From Nonomuraea angiospora (GTDB taxonomy: Bacteria; Actinomycetota; Actinomycetes; Streptosporangiales; Streptosporangiaceae): a stretch of DNA of 64,000 bases. Of the stretch, positions 40,422 to 47,802 are shown piece by piece (position 1 is the first letter of the stretch; each line of letters starts with the position of its first letter). The position numbers and the translations under genes are program-made. The notes under the pieces are model-generated. The model was not told the origin of the DNA and made no database searches. It saw only the letters and a program-made list of their open reading frames with translations. The DNA is taken from contig NZ_JADBEK010000001.1 in the NCBI RefSeq assembly GCF_014873145.1, positions 11,160,001-11,224,000 of the forward strand, read 5' to 3'.

Positions 40422-41260
40422 TTGATTCCCGTCGTTGCGATGCCTGAGATGAAGTACCTCTGGAGGAACAGGAAGACCAGCACGATCGGCATGATCGTCA
40501 GCACGGATCCGGCGAGCATGCCCCCGTAGTTGATCGTGCCGTCGCCTTGGGAGAGGAAGGCGAGCGCGACGGGGAGCGTGTAGAGGTCCTTGGACTGTGC
40601 GACGACCAGCGGCCAGAGCAGGTTGTTCCAGCTGGACATGAAGGTCAGGATCCCGATCGTGGCCAGGGCCGGTCCGCAGAGCGGCAGCACGATGCGGAAG
40701 AAGATCCGGAACTCCCCGGCGCCGTCGATGCGCGCGGCTTCCAGCAGCTCGTCGGGGATGTCGAGGAGGAACTGCCGGAGGAGGAAGACCCCGCCCGCCC
40801 CGACCAGGAACGGTACGATCATCCCCCCGTAGTTGTTGGCGAGGCCGAGGCCGTTGACGGTGATGAACAGCGGCACGAACATCACCACGCCCGGCACCAT
40901 GATCGTGATGAGCACCGCCGCCAGCACGAGGCGCTTCCCGGGGAAGTCCAGCTTGGCGAGCGCGTAGCCGACCATCGAGCAGAGCAGGACGTTGCCGGCG
41001 ATGCTGCACAGGGCGATCACGACGCTGTTGAAGAAGTAGCGGTAGAAGTCCTGGCCGCCGAGCAGGTTGGCGTAGTTCTCGAGCGTCGGGTCTCTCGGGA
41101 AGATCGTCGGCAGCAGCACCTCGATGCCCGGCTTGAAAGAGCCGATGATGGTCCAGATCAGCGGGAAGAGCGTCACCAGCGCCGCCAGGGCGAGGAACCC
41201 GTAGATCGAGGCGGCGCGCGCGATCCGCCCGCCCTGCGGGGTGGTCGTGTGCGGGGTCAT
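40418..41260 (-). CDS. Sugar ABC transporter permease (MalG type)
   Basis: The 280-residue membrane protein has six segments and the coupling motif LEAARIDGAGEFRIFFRIVL. The ending YFISGIATTGIK is the usual MalG-type tail. The ATG at 41260 overlaps the stop of the other permease as ATGA, and its own stop overlaps the start of the GHL6-like gene in the same way. The longer frame upstream is a shadow of the partner gene. Confidence 0.92.
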   Translation of the reverse strand: MTPHTTTPQGGRIARAASIYGFLALAALVTLFPLIWTIIGSFKPGIEVLLPTIFPRDPTLENYANLLGGQDFYRYFFNSVVIALCSIAGNVLLCSMVGYALAKLDFPGKRLVLAAVLITIMVPGVVMFVPLFITVNGLGLANNYGGMIVPFLVGAGGVFLLRQFLLDIPDELLEAARIDGAGEFRIFFRIVLPLCGPALATIGILTFMSSWNNLLWPLVVAQSKDLYTLPVALAFLSQGDGTINYGGMLAGSVLTIMPIVLVFLFLQRYFISGIATTGIK

Positions 41261-42177
41261 GTGCGCCTCCGGAAGATGCGGAACTGGATCAGCGCAAGGA
41301 TCGCGATCGCCACGAAGAGGACGTAGCTCGCCGCCGAGGCGACCCCGTACTTCCCGAACCCGAACAGGTCGTACACGTACAGCGAGGCCGTCGACGTGGC
41401 GTCGAGCGGGCCGCCCCGGGTGAGCACGAACGGCTCCTCGAAGACCTGCACGAAGGCGACACTGAGGATCACGCCGGCCAGCAGGAGGATCGGCATGAGC
41501 ATCGGCACGGTGATCGAGATGAACTTCCGCCACGTTCCCGCGCCGTCGACGGTCGCCGCCTCGTAGAGCGGGGACGGGATCCCCTGCAACCCGGCGAGGA
41601 AGAGCACCATGATCAGGCCGGTCATCCGCCACACGCCGAGCAGGATCACGACGGGCATCGCCCAGAACGAGTCCTGCAGGTAGTTGGGGCCGTCGATGCC
41701 GAAGATCGACAGGACGGAGTTGACGACCCCCTCGTCGGCGAAGATGAACTTCCACACGACGGCCACCGCGACCGTCGAGGTGACGACCGGCACGTACAGT
41801 GCCGTCCGGAAGAAGCCCTTGAGCCGGGTGATGCCGTTATTGAGGGCGACGGCGAGCACGAGGGCGCAGGCGATCGTGAGGGGAGTGGCCGCGAGGACGA
41901 ACACGCCGGTGTTCACCAGCGACTTGACGAATCTCGGGTCGGCGAACAGGGCCTGGACGTTGGCGAGCCCGACGAAGTCGACGGCGAAGGGCGAGCGAAG
42001 GTCGCGGCTGGTCATGTCGGTGAAGCTCATCGCCATCGACGCGAGGATCGGGCCGAGCTGGAACACGAGGAACACGGCCAGGAAGGGCGCGACCATGACC
42101 AGGCCGGCGATGGCCTGGGGCCGGCGCTTGGCGTCGAACCAGCCGGGCCGGCGCCGGACACTCGGGGACAGGGGCAT
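41257..42177 (-). CDS. Sugar ABC transporter permease (MalF type)
   Basis: The 306-residue protein has six membrane segments; the N-terminal one contains AIAGLVMVAPFLAVFLVFQL. The coupling motif reads YEAATVDGAGTWRKFISITV. It starts four bases after the binding-protein stop, in the order binding protein, MalF, MalG usual for these importers. No ATPase gene is in the operon. Confidence 0.92.
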   Translation of the reverse strand: MPLSPSVRRRPGWFDAKRRPQAIAGLVMVAPFLAVFLVFQLGPILASMAMSFTDMTSRDLRSPFAVDFVGLANVQALFADPRFVKSLVNTGVFVLAATPLTIACALVLAVALNNGITRLKGFFRTALYVPVVTSTVAVAVVWKFIFADEGVVNSVLSIFGIDGPNYLQDSFWAMPVVILLGVWRMTGLIMVLFLAGLQGIPSPLYEAATVDGAGTWRKFISITVPMLMPILLLAGVILSVAFVQVFEEPFVLTRGGPLDATSTASLYVYDLFGFGKYGVASAASYVLFVAIAILALIQFRIFRRRT

Positions 42178-42181
42178 GTCG

Positions 42182-43468
42182 TCAGCCGATCCCGATCGAC
42201 GCGGCCCGCTGCTGGAGCTGCGTGGCGGCCTGCTCCGGGGTGATCTTCCCGCGTGCGAGCTGCTCGCCGTACTCGGACATGGCCTTGCGGATCTCGGTCC
42301 AGGTGACGATCGGCGGTGTCGCGCGCGCCGTCTGGAGGGCCTTGCGGAAGGTCGTGAGCGCCGGGTCGGCGGACAACGGCTCGTTCTGCCAGGCGGCCGT
42401 GGCGGCCGGCAGGACGCCGGCTGTCGTGTAGAACTTGGCCTGGACCTTCGGCTGCGTGAGGTAGCGGATGAACTTCCAGGCGCCGGCCGCGTTCGGCGCC
42501 TCCTTGAACACCGACAGTCCCGACCCGCCGAGGTAGGAGTCGTTGTTGTCCGAGCCGGCGGGGAGCGCGGCCACGCCGATGAGGTCCGGGTCCGTCCCGT
42601 TGGCCTTGGCGGTCTGGCGTAGGTAGCCGTAGAAGAACGAGCCGGAGGTGGCCGCGCCGACGTCTCCCTTGACGACGTCGGTCTCGGTCTCGCCCGGCTG
42701 GGTCGGGGCGTAGTCGGTCGTCGCCGCCCCCGAGGTGAAGAGCTTCTGGTACGTCGTGAACGCCGTGATCACCTGGGGGGTGTCGAAGGTGAACGCGTCG
42801 CCCTTCAGGACCGAACCGCCCTCCTGGTAGATCAGCGGCAGCAGGAGCTGCCACGAGTCCTCGGGCGTGAACGGCGCCGCGTAGCCGACCTTGACGCCCC
42901 GCGACTTGAGCGCCTTGCCGAAGCCGAGGACGTCGCCCCAGGTCGCCGGCGGCTTGACGCCCGCGGCCTTGACGAGGTCGGTGCGGTAGTACAGACCTTG
43001 CACCGTGACGTACCACGGCACGGCGTAGCGGGTGCCGTTGACGGTGCCGGCCTCGACGGCGCCCGGGAAGAACTGGGCGTCGTCCATGACGCCCGCGGGG
43101 ACGGGCGCGAGCCCTCCCGTCGACACCAGCGTGGGCAGCGCCGTGCTGGGCTGCACGATGTCGGGGACGTTGCCGGTGGCGACCGCGGTGTCCACCTTGC
43201 GGGGCAGCTCCGCGTTCGGCACGGGCGTGATGACGACGTCCGTGCCGGGGTTCGCCGCCTCGAAGTCGGTGGCGATCGCCTCGAGCGCCTCCCCTTCGTT
43301 GGCGAAGGCCCACACCTGGATCTTCCCCGTGGCCGGTGAGCTGTCGACGGTCGTCGGCGCGGACCCCTGGCCGCCGACGTCGGCCGGGCGACCGCAGCCG
43401 GTGGCGAGGGCGAACAGGGGGGCGAGGGCGAGGGCGATGGCGCGGGGCGCGCGCCGGCGGATCTTCAT
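42182..43468 (-). CDS. Sugar ABC transporter substrate-binding lipoprotein
   Basis: The 428-residue family 1 binding protein has a signal with lipobox (ALATGC, residues about 20-25). It shows the usual order: KIQVWAFANEGEALEAIATD, GNVPDIVQPSTA, RYAVPWYVTVQGLYYRTDLV, GSGLSVFKEAPNAAGAWKFI. The ATG at 43468 follows an AGAGG. It is the first gene of a five-gene minus-strand operon. A GntR-type site TTGTATGTCAA lies 73 bases upstream. The ligand is unknown; the operon enzymes suggest a modified sugar or sugar acid. Confidence 0.92.
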   Translation of the reverse strand: MKIRRRAPRAIALALAPLFALATGCGRPADVGGQGSAPTTVDSSPATGKIQVWAFANEGEALEAIATDFEAANPGTDVVITPVPNAELPRKVDTAVATGNVPDIVQPSTALPTLVSTGGLAPVPAGVMDDAQFFPGAVEAGTVNGTRYAVPWYVTVQGLYYRTDLVKAAGVKPPATWGDVLGFGKALKSRGVKVGYAAPFTPEDSWQLLLPLIYQEGGSVLKGDAFTFDTPQVITAFTTYQKLFTSGAATTDYAPTQPGETETDVVKGDVGAATSGSFFYGYLRQTAKANGTDPDLIGVAALPAGSDNNDSYLGGSGLSVFKEAPNAAGAWKFIRYLTQPKVQAKFYTTAGVLPAATAAWQNEPLSADPALTTFRKALQTARATPPIVTWTEIRKAMSEYGEQLARGKITPEQAATQLQQRAASIGIG

Positions 43469-43540
43469 GCGCGCATACCTCTCTTCTCTGGTGACCAGTC
43501 GCTCAGGTGAACGATGCCGACGAACGTATGACAGGTAACT

Positions 43541-43551
43541 TTGTATGTCAA
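43541..43551. promoter_or_regulatory. GntR (FadR-type) operator upstream of the importer operon
   Basis: TTGTATGTCAA fits the FadR-subfamily operator style (TTGTATNNCAA). Ten of its eleven bases are identical to a site at 44707 next to the gntR gene. It lies upstream of the binding-protein gene, so the adjacent GntR protein probably controls the importer operon. Confidence 0.6.
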
Positions 43552-43892
43552 TGTTGCAATCGGGATGCCCCCCGTGCTGAGGGCGGCATGCTACGACCAG
43601 CGAAGATGCGGATTCCCTGCTGCTTGGGCGGGGTGAGATATGGAGGCGCGCGGCGGACATCCCGGTCGCGCGGCGGGACCGTGGGGTCGTGTACCGCCCA
43701 GGGCTACGACCGGCACGACGGCGAGGCGGCCTGCCGCGTCGAGGCCGAGGTGATCAGCACGTCAGGGGGACTTCTGCCGGCCTGCGCGGCTCGCCGCGAA
43801 TGGAGTTCGGCGGCGGTGTCGCGGGGGCCGTCCGTCGGGACCTGACCGGCGTGGCCGATGCGGCCAGGCCGGTCCCGGGATCGGCGGGGTCG

Positions 43893-43973
43893 TCAGTCGC
43901 GAGCGCGGAGGCGATACAGCGCGGAGTGGTCCGCGTCGCCCAGTCCGATGAAGCCGGCAGTCGGCTGGGTCAT
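43893..43973 (-). pseudogene. N-terminal remnant of a 6-phosphogluconate/hydroxyisobutyrate dehydrogenase-type reductase (glxR-like)
   Basis: A 26-codon frame reads MTQPTAGFIGLGDADHSALY and then RLRARD and stop. The first 13 residues are a textbook start of the beta-hydroxyacid dehydrogenase family, up to the first half of the dinucleotide-binding motif (GFIGLGxxG); sequence after GLGD is unrelated. It follows gntR by 34 bases in the same direction. Tartronate-semialdehyde reductase (GlxR) is the usual partner of hydroxypyruvate isomerase, which is encoded on the other side of gntR, so a lost glxR fits the context. Confidence 0.55.
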
Positions 43974-44007
43974 CTGAGACACGTGACTCTCAGGTGCGGA
44001 CGGCGGG

Positions 44008-44673
44008 TCAGTCGTTCGAGACATGCGCGAGCAGGCGCTGCCGCGCGGCGACGAGGTGCGCGCGCGACCGCTCGACGGCGGCGTCGGGGTCGCCGGACCG
44101 GATCGCGTCGAGGATCGCGGCGTGCTCCTCCGGGATCGAGGCCCGGGAGGTCGCCTTGTGCGCCGAGTATCGGCCCATGGTCAGCTCGATCTCGCCGACG
44201 ATCAGCTCGTACATGCGGACCAGCCGGCGGCTGCCCGTCCCCGCGACCAGCGACCGGTGGTAGGCGATGTCGGCCGCCACGATGTGCTCGTACGAGCCGC
44301 GTTCGGTGGCCAGCTCGATGTCGCCCTGGGCCTGCTCGGCCTCCGCCGGGACCTTCCCGCCGGCGGCGAGGATCTGCACGGAGGCGCTCTCGATCGCTAT
44401 GCGGCTGGTGAAGAGGTCCTCGATGTCGGAGGTGCCGAGCGTCGGCACGACCGCCGACTTGTGCGTGGAGCGCTGGAGCAGCCCCACCACGACCAGGCGC
44501 TCGACGCACGCCTTGGCGGTGGGACGGGCGACACCGTATTCGGTGGACAGCCGCGCCTCGGTCACCTTCTCGCCGGGGCCGAGCTCTTCGTTGATGATCC
44601 GCCGGCGCACCGACTCGTACAGGGCGTCCGTGATCGAAGCGGGACCCAACGCGAATTCCGGCGGGACGGTCAC
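44008..44673 (-). CDS. GntR-family regulator with FCD domain (FadR subfamily)
   Basis: The 221-residue protein has an N-terminal winged helix (SITDALYESVRRRIINEELG, VTEARLSTEYGVARPTAKAC) and an FCD all-helical effector domain with the metal-binding histidines in IAYHRSLV and EEHAAIL and RAHLVAAR. The GTG at 44673 is set by GGGAG nine bases upstream. It is divergent from the hydroxypyruvate-isomerase-like gene. Matching TTGTATGKCAA sites lie in this divergent gap and upstream of the importer operon, so it probably controls all three units. Confidence 0.9.
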   Translation of the reverse strand: MTVPPEFALGPASITDALYESVRRRIINEELGPGEKVTEARLSTEYGVARPTAKACVERLVVVGLLQRSTHKSAVVPTLGTSDIEDLFTSRIAIESASVQILAAGGKVPAEAEQAQGDIELATERGSYEHIVAADIAYHRSLVAGTGSRRLVRMYELIVGEIELTMGRYSAHKATSRASIPEEHAAILDAIRSGDPDAAVERSRAHLVAARQRLLAHVSND

Positions 44674-44706
44674 GTTGCTATGCTCCCATATCTCAAGGCC
44701 GACAAA

Positions 44707-44717
44707 TTGTATGGCAA
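44707..44717. promoter_or_regulatory. GntR (FadR-type) operator between gntR and the isomerase gene
   Basis: TTGTATGGCAA differs by one base from the site at 43541. It lies 33 bases upstream of the gntR start and about 20 bases upstream of the isomerase start, so one bound regulator could block both promoters. Confidence 0.62.
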
Positions 44718-44736
44718 ATGTACCAGGATGACAGGG

Positions 44737-45540
44737 ATGAGTTTGAGATACCGGGGAGCGCCGCTGGCGGCGAACGTGTCGATCCTGTTCACCGAGCATC
44801 CGTACCGCGAGCGGTTCGCCGCCGCCGCTGCGGCGGGGTTCGGCGAGGTCGAGTCGTGGTGGCCGTTCGGCACGCCCGACCCCGGCCCGGCCGAGGTCGA
44901 CGACCTTCTCGCCGCGATCCGCCACGCGGGCGTGCGTCTCGTCGCGCTGAACTTCTGGGCCGGGGACATGCCCGCGGGGGAGCGCGGCGTCGCGACCGAC
45001 CCCCAGCGGTCCGAGGAGCTGCGCCGCAACCTCCCGGCCCTGCGCGCCATCGCGCAGGAGACGGGGTGCGCCCGGTTCAACCTGCTCGTCGGCCGGCTCG
45101 CGCCGGAGACGGACCGCGACGCCCAGATCGAGCACGCGGTCCGGGCCGTCGCCGCGGCGGCGCGCGAGCTGGCCGGCACCGGCACGGTCCTCCTAGAACC
45201 GCTCAGCGGTCTGCCCGAGGGAGCGTTCCCGCTCATCACGGACCTGGACGTCGCGGCGTTCCGCGAGCGCGTCGGCGAGGAGAACGTCGCGCTGCTGTTC
45301 GACGTCTACCACCTCGGCGCGAACGGTGTGGACGTGGTCGCCGCCGCCGAGCGCTCGTCCGGCGCGGTCGGCCACGTCCAGCTCGCCGACGCGCCCGGCC
45401 GCGGCGCGCCCGGCACCGGCGCGCTCCCCATCGCCGAGGCGGTGGACATCCTGATCGGCCACGGCTACGCGGGTCCGATCGGCTGCGAGTACGTTCCGGG
45501 CCGGCCGACCGCCGACACGCTCGGCTGGGTCGATCGCTGA
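44737..45540 (+). CDS. Hydroxypyruvate isomerase-like sugar isomerase/epimerase
   Basis: The 267-residue protein has the xylose-isomerase-like TIM barrel. The N-terminal LAANVSILFTEHPYRERFAA and the later FNLLVGRL, LEPLSG and LLFDVYHLG segments match hydroxypyruvate isomerase (Hyi), which interconverts hydroxypyruvate and tartronate semialdehyde. Metal-ligand residues are in LLEPLS, DVYH, HVQLAD and CEYVP. The start could be the ATG at 44728 or 44737; I prefer the latter. It is divergent from gntR. Substrates of this fold vary widely, so another keto-sugar is possible. Confidence 0.85.
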   Translation: MSLRYRGAPLAANVSILFTEHPYRERFAAAAAAGFGEVESWWPFGTPDPGPAEVDDLLAAIRHAGVRLVALNFWAGDMPAGERGVATDPQRSEELRRNLPALRAIAQETGCARFNLLVGRLAPETDRDAQIEHAVRAVAAAARELAGTGTVLLEPLSGLPEGAFPLITDLDVAAFRERVGEENVALLFDVYHLGANGVDVVAAAERSSGAVGHVQLADAPGRGAPGTGALPIAEAVDILIGHGYAGPIGCEYVPGRPTADTLGWVDR

Positions 45541-45552
45541 TCCCTGAGCCGG

Positions 45553-46566
45553 TCAGGCGGGGACGGCGCGGGCGATGCAGATGCGGGCCTGCAGCCGGGG
45601 GCCGGCCTCGTAGAACATGTACTCGACCCCGCCCTGGGTGCCGAACGACGGCGCGGCCACGCGGCCGTTGTCCGAGGCGATCGGGGAGTGGAAGACCCCG
45701 AGGTGGGTCTCCTTGTCGAAGGCGTTGCCGACCTCGGTGACGCGCATCTTGCCGTCGTTGCCGTGGTAGGCGACGTACGTGGTGCCGTTCCGCTTGACCA
45801 GGGTCGGGCCCGAGATGTCGGTCACGCCGTCGGGTTCGGGGTTGACCAGCGGTTCCGGGTGGAACTGCCAGCCGTCCCAGCCGTTGGGGGACCAGCCGTA
45901 GAAGAGGCGGCGGCCGTTCTTCACGCCCATGAAGACCATGACGTACTTGTTGCCGCGGCCCGGAAGGGAATGCTCGAAGACCCGGGCGTAGGAGGTCTCG
46001 GAGGTGCCGGGCACCAGGCGGGTGCTCAGGATCGGGGTCTCGTCGGTGAAGGTGACGCCGTCGGTGGAGCGGGCCACGCGGGTGGTGAAGTTCTCGCCGT
46101 GGAAGTAGCAGAAGAACTGCCTCGTGGAGGCGTCCCAGGTGACGTGCGGCGAGGACACGTGGCTGACCGTGGTGGTCGGCAGGTTCCTGTCGATGATCGG
46201 GTTGCCGATGTAGTCGTGGAACGGGCCTTCCAGGGTGTCGCCGAAGGCCACGCAGATGCCGCCGGGATTCTCGTGAGGGGCGTAGTAGAGGTAGTAGCGC
46301 GAGCGCGGGTTGCCGAGCTTGTCGTACACCCCTCTGATGCACGGGAAGATGAACTCCCCGGTGCGGTTGTAGTGCAGGGGAAGGGCGAGAGCGTCCCGCA
46401 CGTAACGGAACACCGGCAGACCCGCCGGCTGGGCGGCGCTCGCCGCGGTGGCGGGCGGGGCGACGAGGCCGGCGGTGGTCGCGGCGCCCAGAGCGGCGGC
46501 GCCGCGTAACACGCCGCGTCGCGTGAGCGGACGTGAGTCCCGGCCTGATTGATGGATGGTCAACAT
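45553..46566 (-). CDS. Tat-exported five-bladed propeller protein (GH43/GH117-like fold, activity unknown)
   Basis: The 337-residue protein has a twin-arginine signal (SRPLTRRGVLRGAAALGAAT). The mature part shows repeated propeller strands with SRYYLYYAPHENPGGICVAF, EGPFHDYIGNPIIDRN, VSSPHVTWDASTRQFFCYFH and YVAYHGNDGKMRVTEVG, as found in secreted proteins related to GH43 and GH117. It has no obvious triad, so catalytic function is uncertain. It is divergent from the LacI-led operon. A TAATACGGATTA operator 117 bases upstream suggests control by that LacI protein. Confidence 0.72.
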   Translation of the reverse strand: MLTIHQSGRDSRPLTRRGVLRGAAALGAATTAGLVAPPATAASAAQPAGLPVFRYVRDALALPLHYNRTGEFIFPCIRGVYDKLGNPRSRYYLYYAPHENPGGICVAFGDTLEGPFHDYIGNPIIDRNLPTTTVSHVSSPHVTWDASTRQFFCYFHGENFTTRVARSTDGVTFTDETPILSTRLVPGTSETSYARVFEHSLPGRGNKYVMVFMGVKNGRRLFYGWSPNGWDGWQFHPEPLVNPEPDGVTDISGPTLVKRNGTTYVAYHGNDGKMRVTEVGNAFDKETHLGVFHSPIASDNGRVAAPSFGTQGGVEYMFYEAGPRLQARICIARAVPA

Positions 46567-46682
46567 GCCCTCCGATCCTGGTCGCGACAGGCGAGGGCGC
46601 CGGGCGGCCGGTCATGCCCCGGCTCGCCGTCACCCTCGGCGTCACCGTATGTTGTCACGCCCGCAGGGCGGCAAACCACTGC

Positions 46683-46694
46683 TAATACGGATTA
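46683..46694. promoter_or_regulatory. LacI-type operator TAATACGSATTA, copy 1
   Basis: TAATACGGATTA is a CG-centred palindrome (TAAT-NCGN-ATTA). An almost identical copy lies 65 bp away near the LacI start. It sits nearer the divergent propeller gene and just upstream of a candidate promoter for lacI. Confidence 0.68.
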
Positions 46695-46709
46695 CCCAGC
46701 GATTATCTC

Positions 46710-46739
46710 TTGACGTCTTCCTTCGGGCGGTCCCAGAAT
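46710..46739 (+). promoter_or_regulatory. Candidate promoter of the LacI-FAD oxidoreductase operon
   Basis: TTGACG at 46710-46715 and CAGAAT at 46734-46739 are separated by 18 bp and resemble a housekeeping promoter. Transcription would begin about seven bases later, at the edge of operator copy 2, so bound repressor would block it. Confidence 0.5.
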
Positions 46740-46747
46740 GACCGAAC

Positions 46748-46759
46748 TAATACGCATTA
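46748..46759. promoter_or_regulatory. LacI-type operator TAATACGSATTA, copy 2
   Basis: TAATACGCATTA matches copy 1 at 11 of 12 bases. It overlaps the predicted transcription start of the LacI-led operon, a classical repressor position, and with copy 1 could form a loop across the promoter. Confidence 0.7.
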
Positions 46760-46783
46760 CCGAAACGACGGGTGATACGCACG

Positions 46784-47794
46784 GTGACGGCTTCAGGGCG
46801 GCGGCTGACGCAGCAGGACATCGCGCGCATGGCTGGAGTGAGCCAGACGACGGTGTCCCTGGTGCTCAACGGAAGGGCCGAGGGCGAGGTGCGGATCTCG
46901 CCCGAAACCCGCGATCGGGTGCTTCAGGTGATCAGGGAGACCGGGTACGTGGCCGACCCCGCGGCGCGCCGGCTCGTCGAACGGCGCAACCGCATCTACG
47001 GCGTGTTCACCTACGAGCCCGTCTTCCCCGCGGAGAGCGCCGACTTCTACCACCCGTTCCTGGTCGGGATCGAGGAGTGCGTCGAGGAGGCGGGCTGCGA
47101 CCTGCTGCTGTTCACCAGCGCCAAGGTGCAGGGGGAGCGGCGGCGGATCTTCAGCGCGGAGAGCCGGATCCGGCTGGCCGACGGATGCGTCCTGCTCGGC
47201 CGGACGATCGACCGGGAGGACCTGTCCAGGCTGCTGTCCGAGGGCATTCCGTTCGTCTCGGTCGGCCGCCGCGACGACGCGGGCGGGCCGGTGCCGTACG
47301 TCGGCGCGGACTACCCGCCGGCGGTGCGCGCGCTGGTCGAGCGGGCGGCGGCGCTCGGGCACCGGCGGATGGCCTACGTCGGGGCGGGACAGGGCCCGGA
47401 GTCCTACGCCGACCGGCTGCGCGGTTTCACCGAGGGCGTGGCCGCGACCGGAGTCGAAGGGCTGCACCTGACCACCGCGGACGGGCTGTTCGACTGCGGC
47501 GCGAGCGTGGTGTTCGCCGAGGAGCTGGCCGACGGCGTGGCCATCGCCGAGGCCGCCAAGGCCCGCGGGCTGGACGTGCCGCGCGACCTGTCCATCGTCG
47601 CGCTGGGCGCGCCCACCAGGCCGGTGTCGACCGACATCGACTTCGCCGGGTTCCGCATCCCCCGGCGGGAGATGGGCCGCAGGGCCGTCGAACTGCTCAC
47701 CCAGGTGCTGGAACGCGGCGGCGTCCCGCAGGAACTGCTGGTGTGCGAGCTGGTCGAGGGATCGACGCTGGCACCCGTACATGAGGAGAGGTAA
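46784..47794 (+). CDS. LacI-family regulator heading an FAD oxidoreductase/importer operon
   Basis: The protein of about 336 residues starts VTASGRRLTQQDIARMAGVS, followed by QTTVSLVLNG, a LacI helix-turn-helix, with the hinge near ADPAARRLVERRNRIYGVFT and a full sensor domain. GTG codons at 46772 and 46784 are both possible and neither has a strong ribosome binding site. It is the first gene of an operon; the FAD oxidoreductase gene starts eight bases after its stop. The two TAATACGSATTA palindromes upstream make autorepression likely. The effector should be the compound handled by the downstream genes. Confidence 0.9.
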   Translation: MTASGRRLTQQDIARMAGVSQTTVSLVLNGRAEGEVRISPETRDRVLQVIRETGYVADPAARRLVERRNRIYGVFTYEPVFPAESADFYHPFLVGIEECVEEAGCDLLLFTSAKVQGERRRIFSAESRIRLADGCVLLGRTIDREDLSRLLSEGIPFVSVGRRDDAGGPVPYVGADYPPAVRALVERAAALGHRRMAYVGAGQGPESYADRLRGFTEGVAATGVEGLHLTTADGLFDCGASVVFAEELADGVAIAEAAKARGLDVPRDLSIVALGAPTRPVSTDIDFAGFRIPRREMGRRAVELLTQVLERGGVPQELLVCELVEGSTLAPVHEER

Positions 47795-47802
47795 ACCCCC
47801 AC

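Larger units (their letters stand above)
43469..44007. other. Gap between the importer operon and gntR, mostly decayed sequence
   Basis: This 539-bp stretch holds the importer promoter and GntR-type site at its left end (43530-43560) and a truncated glxR-like start at its right end (43893-43973). The middle (43600-43890) is open in several frames by GC bias, but no frame gives a recognisable protein. It probably represents a deleted gene following gntR. Confidence 0.5.

Noticed and set aside
43507..43845. Possible 112-codon plus-strand gene in the gntR gap
   Set aside because: The frame starts in the promoter region with unusual codons and no ribosome binding site, and the product has no recognisable pattern.
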